Positions 12,613-24,392 of a stretch of 64,000 nt of DNA are shown here, one piece after another. The notes under the pieces are model-generated. The model saw only the letters and a program-made list of their open reading frames with translations. It was not told the origin of the DNA and ran no database searches. The DNA comes from Elysia crispata. Lineage: Eukaryota; Mollusca; Gastropoda; Plakobranchidae. Position 1 is the stretch's first letter. The number at the start of each line of letters is the position of its first letter. The DNA is taken from assembly GCA_033675545.1 (NCBI GenBank), contig JAWDGP010003786.1, positions 204,501 to 268,500 of the forward strand. Direction: 5' to 3'. The translations under genes were made by a program, and so were the position numbers.

Positions 12613-12769
12613 TTTATTTATACAAAATATATATACAGGTGTACTACATTCACTTGCCAGGAAATGGATAATTTTATTTTTCCTATATAATTAGTGTATG
12701 GGTGTACTACACCCACTTGTCGGGAATCAGATGTTAAATACCTTGCCGGGGAAAGGGTCAAATAAAATT

Positions 12770-13220
12770 AAATTCATCTTGTTGGCATCCATCTTTGTTA
12801 TGACCTGTAATGAAATAGGAAAATACAAATAATTTAAACAGGGCAACGTTTTCCACTCTCCTCCTTCCAGTTCCAACACCACCAAGAATTCGAAGGAAGA
12901 ACTGCTTGCACACCCTTAGTTTTTTTTTTGCTAAGTGCTCCCCTCTTATGAAATAATTTGTCTCTCCAGATTCTCTTTTGCGCATCTGCGTGCCCACAGT
13001 CTTTCGTTTTCATTCCCGAGCCTTCTTTTTAGTCTCAATGTAGAGGCCAATAAAGTTGTCTTGGGCCTTTTTGTCATGTTTCTGGTAGCATAAGGAGTTG
13101 AAAAAAGCAATATCATCCTGGCTGATAGTCTGGCAAAGATATGTTTGGCCATCATCAGATTTCCTTTTGGGGTGGTGGCAATTTCGGGGGAGTGGATCTT
13201 TGTTTGCATATCTGTGAAGA

Positions 13221-13299
<79 letters not shown>

Positions 13300-13803
13300 G
13301 TAATAATAGAATTTACATAGCAGCTGTTCTTGGCGATCTCAAAGACATGTCTAGATCTAGTATTATTTATCCTGATGATCAATCATGATCTTACCAAATC
13401 TAGGTCTAGAGTCTAGATCTAGATTTTAATGCTCGTTGAAATGCTCAACTCTGCGTTTACTGACAATTAAAGAGGAAGAAGAAGAAAAATTCACCCTCAA
13501 CACAAGCCTTGTTTTTCTAATTAGCATTAGTATCTTTTGCAAGTGACCTCTTTAATCACTATGAATCAGCTGCACTTAGTATATTTTGAAAGTCCCTCTT
13601 TTCAATGGGAGAGGCTAAACAATCACCTTTTTTTTGTTGTACAATACCCATATCATAAGTAATTACATTAATACTGAATGAAACTTACCTTGCTTTTTTC
13701 AGTTTTGCAGGGTTTTTTTGCCGGTTTTTTTCAGGCCTGTCTGCTCTAGAATCAGTTTATGTGTCACTTTCATCCAGCTCAGTCAGCAGAGCATCCGCCA
13801 TTT
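12770..13803 (-). pseudogene. DUF7869-type gene, N-terminal exons
   Basis: Exon 1 starts at ATG 13803 (MADALLTELDESDT), has an in-frame TAA, continues DRPEKNRQKNPAKLKKA and ends at a GTAAGT donor near 13690. Exon 2 starts after TTCTTCACAG at about 13210. The split codon joins in phase to give R-YANKDPLPRNC, then QTISQDDIAFFNSL, a TGA, and ETNYFIRGEHLAKKKLRVCK, QFFLRILGG, RRRVEN. A short intron (GTTGCC to TTACAG) leads to VITKMDANK. The string '..VCK.FFL..LG.....V.N' marks the N-terminal half of DUF7869-type proteins. Two stops break it, and the rest is lost where the sequence reaches piggyBac element 1. Phase agreement across the introns supports a real former gene. Confidence 0.6.
13221..13299. 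repeat. (ATA)n microsatellite
   Basis: About 79 bases of ATA/AAT trinucleotides, inside the intron between the first two exons of the DUF7869-type gene and next to its acceptor. Confidence 0.97.
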
Positions 13804-14619
13804 TGAACAGTTTGTAATGGAGTGAAAGCAGCGATATGATTGGCTTTTGGATTTAGTACTTTTTGATCTCCATCTGCACTTGGATTTATTACTATTGTAA
13901 AATCCCTTCATGTTTCTAACCCTTTTTAGGATGACTTAGCAGGTTTTCATTGTTTTCAAACACAGGGGAGATAAGCCTCTTAATAGTCCTGCAAAACCAG
14001 CTGGGGTGATCTCCAACCTGCCTAGAAGTGTACTAAGTAAGTTTTGATCCTGATCTCCTCAAGAAAATGGAAGGAAAGAACTGAGAAATAGTTGTTACTG
14101 TATTGCAAAATAAATGAGATTGGGAACACAAGTTAGACGACACAATGTCCTATAAAAAAAAGGGCATATTTAGAAAAGACAGTGAGGAGTGTGGGCAAAT
14201 TTCTAGAATGATTCAGAGCAGGCAGATTATGAAAGTAATTAGACTAATCAGTTTTAAAAAGTGTCTTTTGGCACTAGAGTGAAAAGAAAATGTTATCAAG
14301 TCACAACATCAATTAAATATTATATCTATTTACCCCATCAAGGAAAACAGCTATTGTCCATTATGAATTAACTCAAATCACAATATGTTGCAATTGCCAT
14401 TTATAATACTATGTTTACTAACTCTGGCTGACATTGTTAGCGGCCAAAAAGTACAACCCCATCCTCTCCCCTCTGAGTTGATGGGCTTGGGACCTGCATA
14501 GAGAATTGCACAATTCTCCATGGCCTTATTAGAAAGGATAGTGTATGAAATTGAATATGATGGTTATGGAAAAAAAAGGATGATTTTTTGGAGTTTGTGC
14601 TCAGCCACGACTGTCTACT
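13804..14619. other. No gene recognised
   Basis: Unremarkable AT-rich spacer between the DUF7869-type exon 1 and the piggyBac-like tail. No supported coding sequence. Confidence 0.5.
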
Positions 14620-14946
14620 GCACCAGCAGGCGCTTTTGATGCTGCTCAAGGCACTTCATGTGTATGGGCACATTACAGACAACGCACATGTATGTGGTTG
14701 TTTTTACGTTGGGCCCTGCACTCATGACAGGTCTTGTAAAAGTTTGTCATGTCTTTGGCTCATAGGGTGCAGCTGATTGCCGTGACGAGGCTGCAGCAGG
14801 AGGGATGGCGCTCTTTTGGTCTTGGAGTCCTGTGTGAGGTCTCCGATGAGGTCCTCCACAAATCCTTTGAAGCCAGGCCACTTCCTCTTTACATAGTAGG
14901 CACCGCAAGCCATTTTTTAGAATGCCTTACTGGACATTTTCATTAA
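14620..14946 (-). pseudogene. piggyBac-like C-terminal Cys domain remnant
   Basis: The minus strand reads MACGAYYVKRKWPGFKGFVE and DLIGDLTQDSKTKRAPSLL. After a frameshift it gives FYKTCHECRAQRKNNHIHVR, then C, a stop, and in another frame CNVPIHMKCLEQHQK. A helical 'AY..K......F...LI..L' segment followed by C..C ... C..C....H..C is the usual tail of piggyBac transposases. At least two frameshifts; no catalytic region nearby. It is not in phase with element 1 and is probably from a different copy. The assignment rests on pattern and is moderate to weak. Confidence 0.4.
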
Positions 14947-15855
14947 TTGAGTTGGATAGCTCTTTGGAAGTAATGAATTTTGCAAAAAAGGACAAAAAAA
15001 AAAAAAAAAAAAAATTGAAATCGGACAATAAACAAAAAAGTTACACAACTTTGAATTAACAGGCGACTTATAAATTTTCGCCACCACGACAAAATAACAC
15101 AAGATGCCCTTTTCCAATCTTCACAGAATTTATAGTTTATTCTTAAAAGCCATAAAAAAGTCAGAATGGACACTCATAGACTTAGTTAACAGGTGTATAT
15201 AAGCACCAAGCTAGTAGAAGTGAAAACTGACCATATATGGTATCATCAAAATAGGAAAAATTACATAAATTTCTACAAAAAGCCTGAAATATGCCCCAAA
15301 AGCATGGTGGATGCTATTTTCACAGCTCTATCACTGGAAGAATAACAGATTTAGGGATGTGATAATTCTATTACTTATATTAAATATTACAGAGAGTCAC
15401 TCAACTTTTGAAACAACATAGAAAATAAACTTTTGCAAGCTGCAAAGCACTAGCAGAAGCAAAATTTGACGTTCGGCAAAAAATCGGTAAAAACGACAGG
15501 AAATAGAATTTTTTTACAATAACTCAAAAAGTAATAGAGATATATAGCATTGGAATTTATGTAATTTTTAGTGCTGATTTCAAATTTGCGATCGATATCA
15601 TTACAAAAAACAATACTTTATTGACAAATCAGACATTATTGTATTACATGTGGAGGAAAAAAAATGATTACATCAGAACATGAAAACAATTATGTATGCA
15701 CCCCCAAAATATTCCATCTACATGTACTATCTTATAAATATGAAGTCAGTTCTCAAGGTAACTTAATTTACATTTATTCTAAATCAGTTTTTCTTGTAAT
15801 ATGATGAAGCAGTCGCTTATATAACATTTGTTTATTTCCTTTCAAAGTTATTTTC
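14947..15855. other. No gene recognised
   Basis: Contains a 20-base A run at 14995-15014. AT-rich, no domain found. In minus-strand sense it follows the end of copy C and may hold that element's 3' end. Confidence 0.45.
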
Positions 15856-18734
15856 TCACCCCTGAATAAGCTTCAGAATCTTATCTGGTCTTAACTTTTC
15901 AACAGCATTTGGACCATGGAAGACTTGATCTAACTCTTGTTTTGTTTCTATCAAATTTGAACTTTCACCAATGATAGCATTTATGACCTTCAATCTTTTT
16001 CCCTTTTCCTTAACATCCTTCTTATCTTTCTCAGATTTGTTATGTCTTATTTTTGCTTTAATCTTCTCTTTAACGGCTGCTCTTTCTGCTTGGTGCCTTT
16101 TTCCCCATACTTGGCCATACTTGATTGCTTTCTTTACCAATTTTTCAGAATAACTTAAGCTTTGTTTTCCTAACCACTTAGATGTTTTATTGCACTTTTA
16201 CATATTTGTGGTGGATCGATTGTGGAGGGAAGTATTTCTTCTTTTTTGAAGATCATAATCAAAATCGCCAAAGAGGCGTTCTCCAGACAAATTTATCAAA
16301 GGACATGTTTTTTTTAAATTTCTACCAAATTTGAGTCAAGTTGTGCACCAAAGACACCCCCTTTAAGAAAATCTGCCAATTGCCTGTCTAAGGCTGCCTC
16401 CATGAGCTCTGCAATCTTTTTCAAGACACCACAAAAAAGAGATGACTCAAATAAATCTGACTTGAGGAAAGTGGTAAGGTTTGATTTTAGATCCTCTACA
16501 GGAAAGTCAGGAAATATATACACAGAAGTCAATGCATGTATGTAAATCAACATTTGCCCCAAGGCGAAAGGGTAGATTTTATTTTTCTCACATAGGGTGG
16601 AAAATCTGCATATGTCCTTGTGCTATTCATAAGCAGCCAATATGGCTCTCTAATATAAACATGAAAAAAAGAAAGTTGCAACAGAGTTCAAAATTCTTAT
16701 ATCTGACAAGTCTTCAAGAATAGACTGAAGTTTAAGGTTTGAGTTTGAAGCATATTCATTTATGAAGAGTTCAATATCATTCGTGTGAAACAAAAGGGCA
16801 GAGGCGTTCTGGAAAAGATTGTTAAACCGATTGGAACGATAACTTGAGAAAAGAGATGTTTTTTTTCCTGATTGGAGCAAAAAGCAAGCCACCTCGGATG
16901 CCATTCGAACTAACCTGATCGCTGCAGATTCTGCTGAGGAAGAAAATCTACTAAAGCTAGATTTTTTATCTTTTCCCAGCTTCTCACCTTCCCCCAAATA
17001 CTGTTCTTCACTTTTTTTAATGCCATCCTCAGCTGCTGATGAAGGCGCCAACAAGAAATGCGCATTGCAAAACAAACAAAAAAAAAAAAAAAAAAAGAAT
17101 AGTACAGTCTTCCCCTTCAACAAGTCTTTTTTGTATTTCAGCATTTTAGAACAAATGGTTTCATCACTGAAGCTCTGTCAGACAATAAACACTGCAACTT
17201 CTTTATAATTTCTTTTTGCAATTTTCCTTCATCTTCTGATGACTTGAGGCAGTAAACTTCACAAACATCTTTAAAAATAGAAATACACTTCTCTAGAAGT
17301 GTCTCAGAATCATCTGAGGCAATTTCAGAAAACCCTAGAGATAGTGTTTTGCCATTGGAAAGCACAGTGTGCTGTTCCAAGTAATGTGCCTTTTGCCGAT
17401 CTGTCGCATCACAATCAAGTGTGAAATGGCCACTAGCAAGAATTTCACTAGCGACCTGTTGCTTAGCAACTATGTGAGCTTCTCAATTGAAATTTAAAGA
17501 TGTCGCGGCACTTGGCATATTTTCTTGAAATTCTATGTTGAACATAATTTTTATGTTTCCCTACGATTTCCACAACTTTTGAGCAGCTTGTTGCCGCTAC
17601 ATTAGCCTCACCTTTCAAGGAATAATAAGTTTGCCTTACATTATTGCTGTAACGATGAGAACTATCGTCATCACTTAGAGTTAAGCTATCCTCAGACTCA
17701 ACGACTGTGTTTAAATGTTTATTGATAGTTCTTTCTTCAACAAATTTCTTTTTATATTTTGATTTTATAGACTTTTCTGATTTGACCTTCTTTTTGAGTT
17801 CATTGACCTCTTCTGACAGCGCTTCTTTCTCTTTCTTCTCACCCTCAATCTGCTTTAGCTACTGGTCATGTTTTTTTCCTAAATTTCTAGCATATCTTTT
17901 TTTACTGACTGATTCTGTTTGTACAGCTTTGTTTTTTTTAAGTTCACTAAGCTCCTCTAAGGCCATGTCTTTGTCTTTTTGGTATTGTTTCAATTTTATT
18001 GTAAGCTCTTTCATTTCTTCTTCAAGAGTTTCTTTTTCCTGTCTGTCAAGATTTAAATCCACTATCAACTGTTCTTTTAACTGGAGGTCTTCCTTAAGGT
18101 CTTTATTCATACTCAAAAGTTTTTCTTTTTTCTATTTTTAGGTCTTTGATGGCAAACTCATTGTCAGATAAAACTTTCTTTAGATTTATGCACTCTGGAC
18201 ATATTGTCAGCTCATTATCGTTTACAATTGCTGTATCACTTATCATGCTACCTGAACCGGGAATGATATAAAAAAAGGGATGTTCTAAAAAGTCTCTCAA
18301 CATTTGAGGTTTCTTACTCTTCCTTAATTTATTGTAATTTTGAACCACCTTGTTCACTTTAGTACGAAGCTGTTTTTCAGAGAGTCCATGTTCTGAAGTT
18401 GGACAAAGATTACCAATCCACTTTCTCACCAAAATAGGTGGTAAGCTCTCTCGGGAGCGAAAATGCTCAAGGGCTACAACTATATCATTCCTTATGGGGG
18501 GCCTACTTGAGCATTCCTCTAGTTTTTGATAGCCTAAAAGGTGATGTCGGTTTAAGGCTCGTGATGACAAAGGTGGTTGCAGGGAGTTAAAGTCATGCTC
18601 TTCAGCAAGAAACCGCTTGACCTAATCTTCTGTTGATGAAGAACATCTGTTCAGGACTTCTCTGACTTGATGTGCAATTCGACTCTCCGTCAAATACTCT
18701 GCATTGGGCACCTACTTGGTGAACCATAATTTGA
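15856..18734 (-). pseudogene. hAT-like transposase family, copy C
   Basis: Upstream to downstream on the minus strand: KLWFTK, a TAG, VPNAEYLTESRIAHQVREVL; NLCPTSEHGLSEKQLRTKVN; a Cys pair (ICPECINLKK); a coiled coil from about 18130 to 17700; HFTLDCDATDRQKAH and LSNGKTLSLGFSEIA; LLSDRASVMKPF; LFCNAHFLLAP; SSYRSNRFNNLFQNAS; DRQLADFLKGGVFG; CPLINLSGERLFGDFDY; then a basic coiled coil (KKAIKYGQVWGKRHQAERAA onward). All family landmarks of copies A, B and D are present in order. Frameshifts and stops occur near 18620, 17540, 17140, 16560 and 16300. At 18734 the copy is interrupted by the 18735-24388 element; coding resumes beyond 24392 as ATCTTCCAG, an acceptor, joined to CTCAA. Confidence 0.6.
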
Positions 18735-18895
18735 TAGACTGTGGGCCACTGGGACCCCCCCTCCCCCCTCCCCCCCTTGGGAGTTTATGCCACTATATTT
18801 TTCAAATAATAGATCATATTTGCCATACAAATTCACTTGTTACCGTAAAAAAAGTGTCATTTAAAAGAGTTATGGCCCTTTGAAAAAATTGAGTT
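18735..18895. repeat. Left terminal inverted repeat of the Academ-like element
   Basis: Matches, inverted, the sequence at 24232-24388, including the outer TAGACTGT, the C-rich tract, GGGAGTTT and the inner GAGTTATGGCCCTT. Confidence 0.75.
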
Positions 18896-19475
18896 GAGTC
18901 CCCTTGTAAAAATGAGACAACATTTCTGTCAAAGGCTCTAGAGCCCTAAATCTTTATTGAAATATATGCAAATTGGGTATCAAATTGAAGGAAATTTAAT
19001 ATACTATCAAACTGTGGGCATTAGTTCTAAATTGGTTTGAATAATATAGATTCAGAAAGAGTTGAAACCATTTTTCAGCAATCTCATGAGGCGACATGTA
19101 TGCACTGTTGGGATACTCGAGATGACAAAACATGGCCATAAAAAAAAGCAGTTTCAGTGAAAAAAAAATCAGCACTGAAAGCAACAATGGTCCAAGCCCT
19201 AACAACAACCACTTTCACATTTCTATGTCAGAGCAAAAATTTAAAGTGCAGAAAACCCTCAAATCTCTTTGCACTTTTGAGATACCGGTATTGGAGACAT
19301 TCGTCATGGCCTTCAATTAACATTAAATGATAATCATTTTAAGTCAATATAAGTAAAATCAGACTCAACCTTTACTTGTGGAAAAGATGGAGTAAGCAGA
19401 TATAAGCAAAGGTTTTCAACCCATAATGTTATTGCTTTGTTCCTTAACTTGACAGCTTGCATTGCTCACCGCTTA

Positions 19476-22400
19476 TCACATACCATCCTCATCATGAGTT
19501 GCAATATCCTCTTCGTCCTCTGAGGAGTCATCAAGGAAATCACTGTCAAAGCTATCATCATCATATGTTTCTTCATCAGTTCTGGTGCAGATTTCTTCAG
19601 TAACAATGTCATGCAGCTCATCTGGAATGAAGGCATCCTTAAACCACTGTACTTCCAGTTCATTTGCTGAGTTTCTCTGCCATCCATTATCTTCTGGTTT
19701 TGGAATGCTTGGATTCTGGAACACTGCATTCCTCCAAATTAGAGTTTGAAAGTTGGCTCTTAATATGTGGAGTGACAACACTTGACTACAAGGAGGCATC
19801 TGACATAGATCAAGTCCACCATTGCATAAGATGGCACCTTTCTTTCTTTTGAAACGCTGACGAACTATGTCATGTCTGGCTTTGTCCACACTTGTGCATG
19901 AAGTTTTGCCATACAGCTTGCACACAAATGACTCTAACTTGAGGCAATCATTTCTTGAAACAGTTGTTGATGTTCCAAATCTGGAGAATAGAATTCTCAA
20001 ATCTTCATCTCTTTGAATAAGTTTCAGAGCTTTGAGCTTTCCTTGCCCAGAAAAGCAACTTGCCTGTGAATGCATGGACACCAATTAAGGCATCACACAT
20101 CTGTTTAGACAAAGTCTTTGCTATCTGGGAGACATTGATTTGTCGCCTGTTGTTTCCACAGCCAGTATAAAAAATCAGGGTCTTTCCAATAGTATCAGAG
20201 AATGAAAGAAGAAGTAAGAAAACATCAGTATCTGGTGATCTGACAACAATTGTTTCACAGTTTGATTGACGGGAGGCATATTGACAGTGCAGTATGATCC
20301 GCGTGTCTGCCTCTTCCTGTGATGAGTTGAGATCTGGAAAAGGTACAGCTATTGTAGATTCATCTGAGTGACTGTAAAGTAAGGTGCATTCTTCTTCACA
20401 GACAAAGAACACTTCCCTGTTTCTCAGTTTTTTTGCATATTTGTCACTTTCCCATTCCTTGAGGAGAAATCTGATCAGGGATCTTTTGTTTTGATTACAG
20501 TTGAGAAATGATTTCCAATGTCTAGGCACTATGGTTGCAGATCCTCTTACCAAGCATGCATTGTCTGCAGAAGATCCTCTCCTAAGTCTCTCACAATTTT
20601 TGATAGAATCTTCTATGTAAGTGTCAGTTACAAAGTGTACACAAGCTGATTGAGGTAAGGATGAAAATGTATGAGTGGCTATTTCACCAAATGTACTTGG
20701 GATGGCTGTCAGTGCTTGTATAAGTGCGTTTCCATCAATAATGTAAGCAGTGTTATTTTTCTTTGCATAATCCTCAAACATTAATGAGTTCTCAGGTGTG
20801 AGCTTGTGCATGAGAGTTGCCTTATTTGTCTTCAGAAGTGAGCCATCTGATGAAGCCAGTGACCATGGAGTAGGTGTTAAAGGATATTGAAGGACTTTTT
20901 GAAGGTCAATATTGTGCTCTTGTGATAAAACAAGAAGCTGGCCAAATAAATTCCTTTGTGCCTTGATTTTGATCACATTCTTATCTCTTTTCAAAGTTGC
21001 TACTTTCTTCAAAGATGAAAATGTCTTGGTCTTATTTTTCTGCAATGGCTTGTGAAATTCTACAGTCTTTTCCTTCAGTCTGTTTTCAACAAAACTTTCA
21101 AACAATCCTTTCTCAGTTTTTTCCACTGACAAAAGGTCATCAGCAACATCCTCTTGTACTTTCAATCCTGAGGCTAGACTGACCAGACCATCTTCTACTT
21201 CAAAGGGATTGATAAATGCTGAAAATGCCAGGAGGGTCTTTTGCACTCTTCTTTCACTACTTTTTTCTGCAGGGTTTAATTCTTTGTGGCTGTCTGTGTC
21301 ACTACATCTGTTGTTTATCATCTTCAGGGTTGCTGATACATATTCTGCTCGATTGTGTCTTGTCACACTCCAACGGTAATAACCGGGAAGATTCCTGCTA
21401 ATTCCAACAATGCCTCCTTTTGATTTAGCGTGCTTGTTGATGGTCTGCTCTATGGTCATATCAACTGCTATTCTTCCTGCAGGCGTCCTTGATCTTGAGA
21501 CACTGAAGCCATTATCCTGTAACAATTCTTCTGCTCCTGGGTGAGAAAGACTCAGGTTGGCAAGAGACACATAATACACACTGAGGTACCTTGCATAGTT
21601 CTGGTGGTTCATGGTAAAAGGCAGTGGGCAGAGATCCTTCAAACAGGATACATGAAGACTAAAGTTGTTGGTCATTGTGGCTTGCACAAACTGAAGAAGA
21701 AGCCAAACTCTGTCCATGTATTGGATCCAGTACTGTGCAGTTTTCCCATACTTTCCTGAGCGGACATTTTCTTTGAAGGCTTCATACTGAGAAAACAACT
21801 CAGCGTACACACCTGACTGAAGAATTTTCTTAGCTGTACTGCTTGACATTTCATTGGTGAGTTCTTTCATTGTCATGAAAGTCATTAGATCTTTGCTGAG
21901 TTTCGAGTCTCTGTCCTGTTCAAACTTCGCAAACAAAAGTCTTTCCAGTGCCTCCAAAACTGTCACATGCACTCGCATAGCCCTGTTGTAGTTCTTTCCA
22001 CTCATAACCCTATCCATAGAGCCATGGGCACATAGCCTTGCTTCTGTCACAATTTCTTCAAATCCAGATCCATGAAGGAGCTTTCCCAAGGCACCAAGAT
22101 ATGACATTATGGTATGAAAGACACCCAAGTGAATAATGACCGTTTTGTAGACCTGTGGGTTTTGCCATACAATATCATATGCTTTCTTTGCTACAGCAAG
22201 GTCAAAAGTCACAAATGTGTATGGCTGACCAAGCTCTTGTGATGCCTCCAAAGATATTTGGAGTACTCTCTGTACTGTGGCTGCTTCAGTGATGGGAGCA
22301 TTGATGACAGGCATATATTCAACAATTGAAGACATGTTGGTTTCATTTACATTTTGGGGGCTTGGAGTTGTTGATGAAAGCCAGCCCTTCCAGCCTGGGA

Positions 22401-23363
22401 AAAGTTCTCCACCTGAATTCAACTTCATCCTGCAGAACACCCACAGGAAATTTTCTTGATGGAGCTGTCTTTCTTGATCATTTTCTACTGTTGTTGTGGA
22501 AACCGTGAGAGAAGGTTCTGCTTTTCCAGTTGCGTAACAAGGTTGAATTTGGTGGGGTTTGAAAGTTGCTGACCTTTTCTTTGTTTTTCCAGTTTTGACA
22601 GTTGGTTGCTCCATTATTTTTTCCATGTTTCCTTCTTTTATTTCTTGTATCATAATGCCATGAGTAGAGTGTGTGGTGCCAGATCCATCGATAGTCTCCT
22701 CTGTGAGATCGAAGTTATCCCAGCAAAAATGGGTGATTTTTGGGTATGCCAATGCTGCAGAAGGAAGATTTGTAGAACACTCAACAACACTGTCGCACAT
22801 TGCAGTCTCCAGTTCCAAAAGAGTTGAGTGGGATGCACAATGTCCAAAGCGATTGAGGATGTTTATAACTTGAAAACTTCCAGTTAAATGCCTCATAGTC
22901 ATTCCCAGAAGCAAATGTTTTGGTTTCTTCCATTGTCCACAAGTGACATTATAACAAATATCTTGAGCCATGGAACGTACAAGTCTTTCAGATCTACTAC
23001 TTATGTGCCCAGTTCCTTGCTTAGATAGAAGTGCAGTCAAAAATTTGAGCAAAGCAGATGGAAGTTGACCTTCAGAAGATAGCAAATATTCTGATGTGGG
23101 GGGCCAAGGCATATGTGAATGATCTTTGAAAGAATCTAGAATCAAACGTCTCAATGTGCAGCAGCTTCTTGCAGTTTTCTTTCCTCTGATGAGGCACTCT
23201 CAAATGCAGCTTCAATTGCACAGCCTTTGGGAACTTCATTGGAATATACAAGCTCACTTCGGTAATTTGGTTGCCAGAACTGAACTTTTTCTCCAAAATG
23301 TTTCTGTAGCTTCTGCTTCAGTTTGTCTGTTTTGTAGTTTGAAAAGTCAACACACAGGTTCAA
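19476..23363 (-). pseudogene. XPG/PIN-like transposon protein (EADTRI / HAFTG family)
   Basis: Three joined frames: 23363-23151 (LKQKLQKHFGEKVQFWQPN, SELVYSNE), 23154-20005 (1049 codons) and 20084-19476 (202 codons). The long frame carries the landmarks of a large invertebrate family: HFCWDNFD, TIHSTHG-like TTHSTHGIMIQE, TFDLAVAKKAYDIVWQNP, HLGVFHTIMSYLGALGKLL, DMTIEQTINKHAKSKGG, AYIIDGNALIQAL, SSQEEADTRIILHCQYA, VVRSPDTDVFLLLL and IGVHAFTG. Acidic residues in D-G, EAD and SPDTD strings look like a FEN1/XPG-type nuclease. The last frame continues CFSGQGKLKALKL and LPPCS-like MPPCSQVLSLHILRANFQT, and ends in an acidic tail. Breaks: a shift near 23153, and a deletion of about 11 bases right after HAFTG that removes the conserved Cys-Asp stretch. 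Otherwise it is remarkably open. Confidence 0.75.
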
Positions 23364-23577
23364 TTTGAATTGTCACTTCTTTCTTTAAATTTCATGCTTG
23401 AATTAATCTGTAAACACATAAAGAAAAGTTTTTTAGGCCACAAAAACTTTTCATTTTCCCCAATGAATAAGATTTAAATTTCACAGTGCAGCAAATCGGG
23501 CAGTGTGAAATTCACTCAAAAAACTTTAAATATCTAAAAGTACAAAAAAACCTACTTACATTAAAGGTTAAAAATTT

Positions 23578-24290
23578 TACAAATATGCGTTGTATGTCCC
23601 TGTATTATGCCTGAATTGTTGATTACAAGCTTGCTTTTGTTTATTTTTAAATGAAAAAAAAAAAAAAGCAAATACGTTGTAATAATTTTTTCCAAATGAT
23701 AGAGAAATTGGCTATCAAAGATTTAAAAACCTTATAAAGCTTTGTTAAATATTGAATGACAAGAGGCAAAAAATAAGAAATGACAATAAAAAGGAACATT
23801 TGTTTTAATGTAAAAGAATTTTAAGATGGTAAACAATCATTTTCAGAAGAAAAACTAGTTCAGGAAAAATCACACCCATTGACCTTTCAAGGGCCGTAAC
23901 TCTGTTACAAGACACTTGAGAAAATGGTAAGACCCACAGAAATATTTGTTGTATGTCCCTTTAGTGTGCCTGACTTGTTCTAGTTCAAAATTCCTCTTGT
24001 TTATTTCTTCCTGAAGGAAAGTAGGACACTGTAACCATTTTTTTTCCCAAATTAAGAGAAAATGGCCTTCAAAGATTTTAAATCCTTATATAGCTTTGTT
24101 AAATATTGAATGATAAGAGGCAAAAAATGAGAACTGACATCTAAAAAGTACTATTGATTGTATGTAAAACAATTTTAGGATGATAAACAATCATTTTATG
24201 CAGAAAAACAAAATCAAGAAAAATCGCACCCAATGATCTTTCAAGGGCCATAACTCTGTTACATGACACTTTAAAAAACGGTAACACCCG
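23578..24290. repeat. Two-copy tandem repeat, about 359-bp period
   Basis: TGTATGTCCCT recurs 359 bases apart (23591 and 23950). So do GCTTTGTTAAATATTGAATG, CAAGAGGCAAAAAAT/TAAGAGGCAAAAAAT, AAACAATCATTTT and CTTTCAAGGGCC.TAACTCTG. The second unit leads into the right terminal repeat, so this is a subterminal duplication of the Academ-like element. Confidence 0.85.
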
Positions 24291-24388
24291 GATTTATACA
24301 TGTACTCAAGAGGTATTGCTGTTTCAAAAAAAATATGTGGCAAAAACTCCCGAGGGGGGGAGGGTTTCACCAACTGGCCTACAGTCTA
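24232..24388. repeat. Right terminal inverted repeat of the Academ-like element
   Basis: Inverted match to 18735-18895. The edge is CAGTCTA followed by TTGA. Confidence 0.75.
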
Positions 24389-24392
24389 TTGA

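Larger units (their letters stand above)
10869..12724 (-). mobile_element. piggyBac element 1, internally deleted
   Basis: Imperfect terminal inverted repeats: 10869-10897 reads CCCAGGCAAGTGGGTGTATC and on to ACACCCATA; the reverse complement of 12697-12724 reads CCCGACAAGTGGGTGTAGTA and then ACACCCATA. Each repeat also holds a small palindrome (GGGTGT..ACACCC). A third, degraded copy lies at 12636-12662 in the same orientation as the right end. The element begins with CCC, as piggyBac ends often do, but I see no TTAA duplication at either edge. The left flank is copy B; the right flank is a DUF7869-type exon. Confidence 0.55.
18735..24388 (-). mobile_element. TIR DNA transposon with XPG/PIN-like protein (Academ-like)
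   Basis: The left end begins TAGACTGTGGGCCACTGGG with a long C-rich tract, then GGGAGTTTATGCCAC. The right end, reverse complemented, begins TAGACTGTAGGCCAGTTGG with a C-rich tract, then GGGAGTTTTTGCCAC. Similarity continues inward (TGTTACCG...AGTGTCAT...GAGTTATGGCCCTT) for over 130 bases. TTGA precedes the left end (18731-18734) and follows the right end (24389-24392), so a 4-bp target duplication is likely. Removing the element rejoins the reading frame of hAT-like copy C. The cargo is one large protein on minus. The Academ superfamily is known for short duplications and an XPG-type nuclease region, which fits; I assign it on that basis only. Confidence 0.75.

Noticed and set aside
13221..13299. 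Regular short repeats as a CRISPR-like array
   Set aside because: Uninterrupted trinucleotide repeat with no spacers, in a eukaryotic context.
20997..22873. Many plus-strand frames opposite the Academ-like gene
   Set aside because: Shadows of the 1049-codon minus frame.
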